64,000 bases of DNA, taken from contig CAVWYF010000029.1 in NCBI GenBank assembly GCA_963759095.1, forward strand, positions 1 through 64,000, read 5' to 3'. A program made the position numbers and the translations under genes. Below, in pieces: positions 1 through 7,328 of this stretch (the first letter of the stretch is position 1; every line of letters starts with the position of its first letter). The DNA comes from Anderseniella sp963759095 (lineage in GTDB: Bacteria > Pseudomonadota > Alphaproteobacteria > Rhizobiales > Aestuariivirgaceae). The notes beneath the pieces were generated by a model. It did no database searches and had not been told where the DNA came from. It saw only the letters and a list, made by a program, of their open reading frames with translations.

Positions 1-284
1 CGGTCGAAGTGATCTTGAATGACGATGCGTGGAACAAGCTTGATGGCGAGCAGCAGAAAATTCTGCAGGAGGCGGCAAGTTTCATGGAAGCGCTGTGCGC
101 CGAAGATCAGGAGATCAACACTGCTGAAATGAAAAAGCAGGCCGAAAAAGGTATCGAGACCATCACCTTCGGCGGTGCTGAAGGCGAAGCCTATATCAAG
201 CAGGCCTATGAGACCGGTTGGGCCGAATTCATCAAGGCCAATCCGGAAACCGGTCCAAAACTGAAAGAACTCTTGAGCAAGTAA
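1..284 (+). CDS. dctP: TRAP transporter substrate-binding protein DctP, C-terminal part
   Basis: This is the last 94 or so codons of a gene that begins before the window; the frame is open from base 3 to the TAA at 282-284. The visible part is hydrophilic and helical, with a W-N-K-L-D-G-E-Q-Q-K segment followed by EAASFMEAL, which is how the C-terminal helices of DctP proteins usually read. The periplasmic DctP captures a carboxylate or similar solute and hands it to the DctQM membrane complex. The call depends heavily on the neighbours, since DctQ and DctM genes follow directly on the same strand. The substrate cannot be read from this fragment; the ThDP enzyme downstream suggests a 2-oxoacid or a related compound. 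Confidence 0.8.
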   Translation, partial: VEVILNDDAWNKLDGEQQKILQEAASFMEALCAEDQEINTAEMKKQAEKGIETITFGGAEGEAYIKQAYETGWAEFIKANPETGPKLKELLSK

Positions 285-343
285 AAGCGCCAACAGGTGG
301 ACCGCACCCGCGGTCCACCAACTTCCCGGGAGTTCTCTACACG

Positions 344-820
344 ATGCAGGTTATCTCGAAGGCGCATGCCGCACTCGTCGGCATGCTGGGGTTTTCGGCT
401 GGGGTTTCTCTCGCATGTCTGGCGGTTTTGATCACCATTGACGTTACCATCCGAAATCTTGGTGTCGGCAATTTTCCCTGGCTTCTGGAAGTCTCCGAAT
501 ATGTGTTGTTCGCGGCAACCTTTCTGGCGGCACCCTGGGTCTTGCGAGAAAATGCCCACGTACGGGTTGACCTGTTGCTGACTGCCTTGCCCCGCACTGC
601 CGGCAGGTTGCTTGCTTTCCTGGCCGATGTTCTGGGGCTTCTGATCTCTGCCGTTCTGACCTGGTATGCGCTTCGCGTGACTGCAGATGCGCTGGAACGT
701 GGCGACCTGATTTTCAAGGAACTTGTCGTTCCTGAATGGCCATTCTTTGTTGTGGTTGTGGTCTCAGGTGCTCTGCTGATTGCAGAGTTCAGCCTGCGGC
801 TGGCAAAGCCGGCGACATAG
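344..820 (+). CDS. dctQ: TRAP transporter small permease DctQ
   Basis: The 158-residue membrane protein has four hydrophobic segments, the usual number for the small TRAP permease, and the DctQ-like stretch RENAHVRVDLL at about residues 68-78 after the second segment. ATG 344 is chosen because a GGGAG lies about ten bases upstream and the predicted length then fits the family; the frame is open further upstream but would overlap dctP. DctQ bridges DctP and the large permease DctM in sodium-driven solute import. The stop (TAG, 818-820) is eleven bases before the probable dctM start, so the three genes form one operon. Confidence 0.88.
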   Translation: MQVISKAHAALVGMLGFSAGVSLACLAVLITIDVTIRNLGVGNFPWLLEVSEYVLFAATFLAAPWVLRENAHVRVDLLLTALPRTAGRLLAFLADVLGLLISAVLTWYALRVTADALERGDLIFKELVVPEWPFFVVVVVSGALLIAEFSLRLAKPAT

Positions 821-830
821 GGAGGCAGAT

Positions 831-2148
831 TTGGACTGGTCTTCCGCGCTATTTCTGCTGCTCGGCACCTTGCTGCTCCTGATGTTGACGGGTTTGCCCG
901 TGGCTTTCGCCTTTCTGGGCGTGAACCTCATTGGCGCTTTCGTGTTTCTGGGCGGCGAAATTGGTCTTGATCAGGTGGTGCGCAACACCATCGCCTCGGT
1001 CAGCAATTTCTCACTGGTCCCCATACCGCTGTTTCTGTTGATGGGCGAAATCCTGTTTCAGACCGGTGTGGCGTTTGCCGCCATCAATGCCATTGATAAA
1101 CTGATCACCCGGGTGCCCGGCAGGCTGTCCATTGTTTCAGTGCTCGGCGGGACGATGTTTTCTTCCCTGTCCGGGTCGACCATAGCCAACACCGCCGTGC
1201 TCGGCAGCGCGCTGCTGCCGGACATGTTGAAACGCGGCTATCATCCAACCCTTGCCATGGGGCCGATCATGGCAACCGGCAGCATCGCCATGCTGATCCC
1301 GCCATCTGCGCTTGCGGTATTGCTGGGAAGCCTAGCCGGCATCTCGATTGCCAAACTGCTTATAGCGGGCATCATTCCTGGCCTGATGATGGCAGCGAGC
1401 TTCCTGATCTACATCATCGTGCGCTGCCGCGCCAACCCGGCTCTCGCGCCTGCCTACGATGTGGAACCTGCCTCCTTGTGGGAGAGGTGGAAGCCATTGC
1501 TGACCCACGTCCTGCCGCTCATGGGCATATTTGTCGTTGTTGTGGGCAGCATACTGGGCGGCTGGGCAACGCCAACTGAAATCGGCTGCCCTTGGCAGCG
1601 TGGCCTCGGCGATTGCGGCCATCGGTTATGGCAAGTTCACGTTCGCGGCGATGAAAAAGGCCATTGCTGAGACCGCCAGGATTTCCGTGATGATCCTGTT
1701 CATCATTGCGGCTTCGGTCACATTTTCGCAGATACTGGCTTTTTCCGGTGCGGCGGACGGCCTGTTGAGAGTTATCACCGGCCTGGATTCAGGCACCATG
1801 GTGCTGTTGCTGTCGATGCTGATTGTGCTTCTCGTTCTGGGGGCTTTCATGGACCAGGTCAGCATGATCATGATCACGCTGCCGTTCTTCATCCCGCTGG
1901 CGCAAAGTGCCGGCATTGACCTGTTGTGGTTTGGTGTCTTGATGCTGGTCGTCATGGAGATAAGCTTTACGACACCGCCATTCGGGCTGTTGATTTTCGT
2001 CATGAAAGGTGTCGCGCCACCTGAAATTTCGCTGGGCCAGGTCTATCGTGCTGCCATTCCATTTATTCTGCTGGCACTTGGGGTGCTTGCATTGTTGATC
2101 GCGTTCCCTGGCCTGACCACCTGGTTACCCAATCTCATCCGCCGCTGA
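831..2148 (+). pseudogene. dctM: TRAP transporter large permease DctM, interrupted by a frameshift
   Basis: Two overlapping frames together make a DctM of about 439 residues, the normal family length, with many hydrophobic segments. The first frame starts at TTG 831 behind a good GGAGG (821-825) and reads GGWATPTE at about residue 243. It then leaves the family pattern, and the next frame continues SAALGS. Removing one A from the GAAATC at 1578-1583 restores GGWATPTESAALG, the expected DctM wording. DctM is the channel subunit that moves the solute with sodium. As sequenced the protein would lose its C-terminal half. Either the transporter is dead or one base was miscalled; the otherwise intact second half makes error or very recent loss more likely than old decay. 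Confidence 0.85.
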
Positions 2149-2183
2149 GTGCTGATCGAGAACCATCGAAACGGAGAGCTGTC

Positions 2184-3905
2184 ATGGCTGAATTGCCCGA
2201 AGATTTTCTGCCCGAAACAGCTGCTGAAGCCATTCTTGTCCGGTTGAAACAGCACGATATCGACTATCTGTTTGCCAATGCCGGGACCGACTTTGCTCCC
2301 GTGATCGAAATTTATTCAAAGAACCAGCAGTCTGACCTGCCTATTCCGACGCCGATCATTGCACCGCATGAAACTGCGGCGGTCGCCATGGCGCACGGTT
2401 ATTACCTGGCAACCGGCAAGCCGCAGGCCGTCATGGTGCATGTCAATGTCGGTCTGGCGAACGCCTTGATGGGCATTATCAATGCGGCCAGCGACAATAT
2501 ACCGGTTTTTCTCATGGCAGGCCGCACGCCTGCGACCGAGGGCACAAGGCTCGGCGCCCGCAGCCTGCCCATTCATTGGGGACAGGATATGCGGGACCAG
2601 TCGGCAATCGTGCGGGAATTTGTGAAATGGGAGTATGAACTGAAGCTGCCGGAGCAGGCGCCTGACCTGGTGGACAGAGGCTATGCCATTGCCATGAGCC
2701 ACCCTCGTGGCCCGATCTATCTGGGCTTGCCACGCGAAGCGCTGGGCGAGGCCTGGCCGGATGATATGCCGTTCGGCGCACCGCGCCACGCCGTGTCATC
2801 GCCGCCGGCACCGGACCCGGACACCGTTGCTCTGATCGTGAACGAGGTAAAGGTTGCGAAAAATCCACTCATTGTCACTCAGCGCGGCGATCCTGAAGGC
2901 CGCCTGGCTGACGCATTGGCGTCTTTCTCCGAAAGTAACGCCATTCCGGTCTGTGAGTTCTGGCCTTCCGGTAATGTGCTGTCGACAGATCACCCGATGC
3001 ACATGGGGTTCGATCCGGGGCAACTGCTTCCGGAGGCCGATTTGGTGATCGTGCTGGATGCCCTGGTGCCCTGGCTGGAAGCGGGGGCGAAACCCGATCC
3101 TGCGGCAAAAATAATCCAGATCGGCGCAGACCCGCTATTTTCCCGCGTGCCCATCAGAGGGTTCCGGTCCACCATCAATCTGACAGCCGATCCAGCCACC
3201 GCCGTAATCGCTTTGGACAAGGCACTGTCACCGCACAAGGGTGCATTTGTGCGCAACATCGATGAGCGCCATGCCGATCTGTCGAAGCGCTCGCAAGCGC
3301 GGCTGGAAGCGGCATCCCAAAAGGCAACCATTGGCGAAGGCAGTGTCATGACCGCTGCCTTCGTCAGCAAGACCCTGTCGGATTGCCTGCCGGATGACGC
3401 GCGCATCTTTTCGGAATTGGGATGCGACCCGTCGTTCATGCGCTTTTCTGCCGGCAACCGCTATCACTCACACGCTCTGGCAGGTGGACTTGGGTGGGGC
3501 ATGCCGGCCGCACTTGGTGCCTCGCTGGCCGACCGCAGCCAGGTCACCGTGGCCTGCGTCGGCGATGGTTCCTACATGTTCGCCAACCCGGTCGCCTGCC
3601 ATCAGATCGCAGAGGCAAACGACCTGCCGCTGCTCACTATTGTCTTTAACAATGGCGTCTGGAACGCCGTGCGCAAGACGACATTGATGATGTATCCCGA
3701 CGGCCACGCCTCGCGTGCCAACACGGTGCCCATGTCGTCACTGGCACCGATCCCGGATTTTACCATGGTTGCGGCAGCCAGCAGGGGCTGGAGCCGCCGT
3801 GTTGAAAACGGGTCGGAACTTGCCGATGCGATCAAGGCGGCGATCGATGTTGTGACCGGGGAGAAACGCCAGGCATTGCTGGAAGTGATTGTTTCTCAAA
3901 ACTGA
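2184..3905 (+). CDS. Thiamine-diphosphate-dependent enzyme of the acetolactate synthase / benzoylformate decarboxylase group
   Basis: The protein is 573 residues, typical for ThDP-dependent decarboligases. An N-terminal PYR domain carries the catalytic glutamate in APHETAAVA (Glu63). A central domain spans roughly residues 190-340. The C-terminal PP domain has the Mg-ThDP motif, GDGSYMF near residue 460 with the closing NN about 29 residues later. The family decarboxylates 2-oxoacids or joins two of them, and the exact substrate cannot be told from the motifs. The gene starts 35 bases after the dctM stop and has a GGAGAG upstream of ATG 2184. Co-transcription with a TRAP importer suggests it acts on the imported compound. 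It is not the biosynthetic IlvB: no ilvN follows. Confidence 0.85.
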   Translation: MAELPEDFLPETAAEAILVRLKQHDIDYLFANAGTDFAPVIEIYSKNQQSDLPIPTPIIAPHETAAVAMAHGYYLATGKPQAVMVHVNVGLANALMGIINAASDNIPVFLMAGRTPATEGTRLGARSLPIHWGQDMRDQSAIVREFVKWEYELKLPEQAPDLVDRGYAIAMSHPRGPIYLGLPREALGEAWPDDMPFGAPRHAVSSPPAPDPDTVALIVNEVKVAKNPLIVTQRGDPEGRLADALASFSESNAIPVCEFWPSGNVLSTDHPMHMGFDPGQLLPEADLVIVLDALVPWLEAGAKPDPAAKIIQIGADPLFSRVPIRGFRSTINLTADPATAVIALDKALSPHKGAFVRNIDERHADLSKRSQARLEAASQKATIGEGSVMTAAFVSKTLSDCLPDDARIFSELGCDPSFMRFSAGNRYHSHALAGGLGWGMPAALGASLADRSQVTVACVGDGSYMFANPVACHQIAEANDLPLLTIVFNNGVWNAVRKTTLMMYPDGHASRANTVPMSSLAPIPDFTMVAAASRGWSRRVENGSELADAIKAAIDVVTGEKRQALLEVIVSQN

Positions 3906-3980
3906 GATGCATGTGTTCTGGACGGAATAACTTAAAATGTGACTTCCTAACCTGTTCGATAAGTTGTTATTATCAGGTCC

Positions 3981-4871
3981 ATGACCACCCTGCGCCAACT
4001 CAGATACCTGGAAGCCATCGCCCGGCACAGCCATTTCGGCAAGGCTGCCGCAGAATGTTCGGTATCGCAACCGGCGCTGTCGCAACAAATCAAGGAACTT
4101 GAGCAGAAGTGGGGCCTGGCGCTGCTCGAAAGGTCGCCCAAACATGTAAGTCTGACAGCGGAAGGCGTTGAGGCAGTGCACCGGGCCAGGGCTATTCTGT
4201 CGGCGGTGTCTGATCTAGAGGACTTTGCCCGCGAGCGCACCGGCACGCTGAGCGGGGTATTGCGGCTGGGTGCGATCCCGTCCATTGCGCCGTATCTGCT
4301 GCCTGCCATGCTGACGCGGTTGGCGGCCCGCTACTCTGACATTGATCTCCGGCTGCGCGAAACCGTGACGGAAACCCTGGTTGATGAACTCAAAGCAGGC
4401 AAGCTTGATGTGATCGTCGCCGCATTGCCGCTGAAATCACCGGAGATAGAGGTGTGCGAACTGTTCGTTGACAAGTTTCTCCTGGCAGTGCGCGATGACG
4501 CCCAATTGAAGCCAGGTGTCTTGGCAACACCATCGATGATCGGTGAAGACCGGTTGTTGCTGATGGGCGAGGGGCATTGCCTGCGCGAGCAGGTGTTGAA
4601 CTATTGCAATATCGGGGCCTCCAAGCTGTCTCGCGCCATGGGTGCCTCTTCGCTGACCACTATCGTCCAGATGGTTGCCAACGGGCATGGCGTGACGCTG
4701 TTGCCGGAAATGTGTATCCGCGAACAGGCACCCGACAGTCGTATCCGGCTGTTACGGTTTGCTGACCCGCAACCGTCAAGGACCGTAGCCATGGCATGGC
4801 GAAAGTCGACACCGCTGCGCGACGATTATATGGCGCTGTCACAACTGATGCTGGATGGTCGGGATGCCTGA
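3981..4871 (+). CDS. oxyR: Hydrogen-peroxide-sensing LysR-type regulator OxyR
   Basis: The 296-residue LysR-type regulator has a winged helix at residues 1-60 (SQPALSQQIKELE) and a substrate-like domain behind it. Cys200 and Cys209, in GHCLREQVLNYC, match the C-X8-C pair that forms the redox disulfide in OxyR, and the flanking LLLMGEGHC and NGHGVTLLPEM also follow the OxyR pattern. OxyR turns on catalase and peroxidase genes after oxidation. No catalase is next to it here. The alpha/beta hydrolase gene begins inside its last codons, so the two are probably co-translated. The 75 bases before it separate it from the ThDP gene on the same strand. Confidence 0.87.
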   Translation: MTTLRQLRYLEAIARHSHFGKAAAECSVSQPALSQQIKELEQKWGLALLERSPKHVSLTAEGVEAVHRARAILSAVSDLEDFARERTGTLSGVLRLGAIPSIAPYLLPAMLTRLAARYSDIDLRLRETVTETLVDELKAGKLDVIVAALPLKSPEIEVCELFVDKFLLAVRDDAQLKPGVLATPSMIGEDRLLLMGEGHCLREQVLNYCNIGASKLSRAMGASSLTTIVQMVANGHGVTLLPEMCIREQAPDSRIRLLRFADPQPSRTVAMAWRKSTPLRDDYMALSQLMLDGRDA

Positions 4872-5565
4872 ACCATTGCTGCTGATACCGGGGCTGATGT
4901 GTACTGCTGCATTGTTCGAACCGCAGGTGAGTGCGTTTTCAGATACTCGCCACGTGGTCGTCGCTGACCATACCGGTGCACATGACATGCACACCATTGC
5001 CTGTCGGATCCTTGCAGGAGCACCTGAGCGGTTTGCCCTGGCCGGCCTGTCGATGGGTGTTTATCTGGCGTTGGAAATCATGTCTCTCGCACCGGACCGG
5101 GTCACCCGGCTGGCACTGCTTGACGGCAAAGCCAGACCCGATACCGCTGCTGAACTTGCCGCGCGCAATGCCTTGCTCAAAATGGCGGACGAAGGACGAT
5201 ATCTGAACATAACCTACGACATCCTACTGTTCAGGCTGGTCGCTGCCGGCAGGTCTCTGGAGCGTGAACTGCGCGATACGGTTATTCAGATGGCAACAGA
5301 CACCGGCGTTGCAGTGTTCAGGCGCCAGATGGCGGCCATCATCAACCGCCGCAGTTATCTTGCTGAACTGAGGAACATTTCCTGTCCGACACTTGTTTTG
5401 ACCGGCCAGGTGGACGAGATCACGCCGCCGGAATGCGCCCAGGAGATGGCAGAGCATATTCCGCATGCCAGGCTCGAACTGATCCCTGGATGTGGCCACC
5501 TTTCCACGCTTGAGGCCCCGGAGGCAGTAAATGCGGCGATGCGGCACTGGCTGCATGAAATGTAA
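4855..5565 (+). CDS. Alpha/beta hydrolase
   Basis: The 236-residue single-domain alpha/beta hydrolase has a nucleophile elbow GLSMG with Ser66, a probable acid in TGQVDEITPP and the histidine in GCGHLSTLEAPEAV near the C-terminus. This completes the Ser-Asp-His triad, so it should be catalytically active on an ester, thioester or similar bond, but the substrate is unknown. No signal peptide is seen, so it is likely cytoplasmic. The gene overlaps the end of oxyR by 17 bases; a second in-frame ATG at 4864 would shorten the overlap to eight. The overlap points to translational coupling with the peroxide regulator. Confidence 0.82.
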   Translation: MVGMPEPLLLIPGLMCTAALFEPQVSAFSDTRHVVVADHTGAHDMHTIACRILAGAPERFALAGLSMGVYLALEIMSLAPDRVTRLALLDGKARPDTAAELAARNALLKMADEGRYLNITYDILLFRLVAAGRSLERELRDTVIQMATDTGVAVFRRQMAAIINRRSYLAELRNISCPTLVLTGQVDEITPPECAQEMAEHIPHARLELIPGCGHLSTLEAPEAVNAAMRHWLHEM

Positions 5566-5651
5566 GGGATGCTGACATTATTCGTGATTTGACGACACAC
5601 GATGTCCGTGTGCATCATTCGGGCATCCGCTAAGCAAGGAGGTCTACAAAA

Positions 5652-5681
5652 ATGACTCCGCCAAAGCATCCTATGCTGTAA
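5652..5681 (+). other. Nine-codon mini-ORF with a strong ribosome-binding site
   Basis: ATG 5652 opens a nine-codon frame, MTPPKHPML, ending in TAA. A full AAGGAGG lies at 5636-5642, nine bases before the ATG, which is stronger than most real gene starts in this window. The peptide has three prolines but no run of a single amino acid, so it does not look like a classical attenuation leader. It could be a leader peptide of the transcript ended at 5868, or chance. Confidence 0.25.
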
Positions 5682-5828
5682 TCAGTCGACAGGGACGAAG
5701 CGTTTGCGCTTGGGCCTTATAGCCTGATTTCAGCCATTCCGACATATAGCTAACCCGAATTTCCGGGCAGTAGTGCCCGTATTATGAAACGCCTGGTTTC
5801 CTGACCGGGTAAAGGCAAACAAGCCAAA

Positions 5829-5868
5829 GGCCCCGCGCGGTTAAAGGTTCCGGCGGGGCCGTTTATTT
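5829..5868 (+). terminator. Intrinsic terminator
   Basis: GGCCCCGC (5829-5836) pairs with GCGGGGCC (5853-5860) and is followed by GTTTATTT. The stem is eight perfect GC pairs. It lies 260 bases after the hydrolase stop, so it either ends a long 3' tail or closes a separate small transcript. Confidence 0.75.
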
Positions 5869-6182
5869 GGGCCGGTGGTGTTGAATTGTTCTGTTTACGA
5901 ATAGGGCAGGGGTTCTCACATAAATCGTGATTTGACCAATGGTTAACAAATTGTTAGTTTTTGAGACTTGATAGCGAAGATTGCTCGTGTAAAGTGATCA
6001 CGCTGTAGACGCGGATAGAACGCAGAAATTCAGATTAAGCGTTTGTGACGTGTAGTGGAGAATGATCGATCTGGCGCTAGCGGGCCCCAAATCCCCTGCT
6101 AACCCGTCCGGCCCGATCGGTTTATACTTGGAGTATTAGGAGCTCCCCCTCGCTTCGACCTCAGGTTTTCTCCGGAGTCTGC

Positions 6183-6221
6183 AACCCCGCACATTGCCCC
6201 AATGTGCGGGGTTGTTTTATT
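6183..6221 (+). terminator. Intrinsic terminator
   Basis: AACCCCGCACATT (6183-6195) pairs perfectly with AATGTGCGGGGTT (6201-6213) around a five-base loop and is followed by GTTTTATT. This is a thirteen-pair stem, among the strongest in the window. No protein gene precedes it for 600 bases, which argues for a non-coding transcript ending here. Confidence 0.8.
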
Positions 6222-6274
6222 CATGTCATGAAAATTGGATCTGTTGAGTATCATGTAATGAAAGTGCTCCAGGT

Positions 6275-7165
6275 ATGACAGTTCGGCTTCAGGCAGCCGA
6301 CAGTGCTGCAACCGGCCCAGCTGAACTGCAGGCGCGCAAACCAACCCGCATCCGGCTGCATCCATCACTGACAGGTGCTGACATGGTGTGTGTGATCGCA
6401 AGTGAAAACATTGCTGATCTGAGGCACAATCTGCAGGTGTTCATGATTACCGGAAGCGCTGCATCAGTACACAAATCCAGAGTATCGGCGCGCCGGCTTC
6501 GCGTTTTCCTGAAGGGCATGAAGACCTGGGTATTAGCTGAGACATACAAGCCGCTGGCGGTGAACCTGAAATTGGCCATGACGATACTGCACCCGGTGCG
6601 GCAGCACGACGTGGTCATAGATTGGCTGGAGGCAGCGGAAGTTGAAACCCGCGACAGGCAACAGGGCCGGGCGGCGATGGTTCGCGAAGCGCGAGCTCAA
6701 GCGTCGGATGCCGGACTGATCGGCTTCGTGGATGAGTTTGCGAAACAGATACAGGTGATAGGTTGGCGCCGCCGTGATACCGAGGTGCTTGATCAACCCT
6801 GCCTTTGTATTGTTCCGGGCATCATTGATCAATCTGTACAAAACTTGTACCGGGCTGGCAGTCTTGATCGGGTGTTTGAAACAACCGGCGACTATCATAC
6901 CTTTCGCAAGGACCTGAAGCGGTTGAGATACTGGCTTGAGTTTACCCGATCCTTGTTCGCCAAAAAGGACATTGCACCGTGGCGCAAGACCACCAAATTG
7001 CTGCAAAGCACCCTTGGAGCCGTAAACGACCTCGACGAAGCACGGATGACCGGACATGACCGGTTGTTGGGCGCTGATGACTGGGGACCCAGGCGAAGTG
7101 ACGCGGTCGATCTTGCAGTAAGCCTGTCTGACACCCTCAATTTACTGCCGAGGTTCTGGCGCTGA
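6275..7165 (+). CDS. CHAD domain-containing protein
   Basis: The 296-residue protein has the conserved CHAD features: VHKSRVSARRLRVF near residue 68, a second FRKDLKRLRYWLEF near 210, and LLQSTLGAVNDLDEA behind it. CHAD proteins are all-helical, strongly basic on one face and bind polyphosphate; many sit beside a CYTH triphosphatase domain, which is absent here. The protein probably associates with polyphosphate granules, but no polyphosphate gene is nearby, so the role is inferred from the family alone. ATG 6275 has only a weak ribosome-binding site. Confidence 0.75.
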   Translation: MTVRLQAADSAATGPAELQARKPTRIRLHPSLTGADMVCVIASENIADLRHNLQVFMITGSAASVHKSRVSARRLRVFLKGMKTWVLAETYKPLAVNLKLAMTILHPVRQHDVVIDWLEAAEVETRDRQQGRAAMVREARAQASDAGLIGFVDEFAKQIQVIGWRRRDTEVLDQPCLCIVPGIIDQSVQNLYRAGSLDRVFETTGDYHTFRKDLKRLRYWLEFTRSLFAKKDIAPWRKTTKLLQSTLGAVNDLDEARMTGHDRLLGADDWGPRRSDAVDLAVSLSDTLNLLPRFWR

Positions 7166-7328
7166 AGCCGGTAGTTTTGCCGGGCTGGGTTCTGACCCTG
7201 GATGACCGGTGGGTACTGGCGTTCTAACTTGTGGCCTTTTTGTCGGGTAAACTCGCATTTTGTGTGGTGCGCGTGCCATACTGTACTCACCTGATTCGCC
7301 ACGATAATGATGAACAACCGGAATACGA

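Larger units (their letters stand above)
5566..6274. other. 709-bp stretch without an ordinary gene; two terminators and a possible small transcript
   Basis: No frame here looks like a conserved protein. The region holds a TTGACG box (5589-5594) overlapping a CACACG-ATGTC-CGTGTG hairpin (5596-5612), a nine-codon ORF with a perfect ribosome-binding site, and intrinsic terminators at 5829-5868 and 6183-6221. The second terminator cannot serve the distant hydrolase if the first one works. Something must therefore be transcribed between them, most simply a small RNA of up to about 250 nt. I recognise no known RNA family in it. Confidence 0.5.

Noticed and set aside
1578..1583. Programmed frameshift in dctM
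   Set aside because: GAAATC is not a known slippery site, no stimulating structure is evident, and TRAP permeases are not known to use frameshifting.
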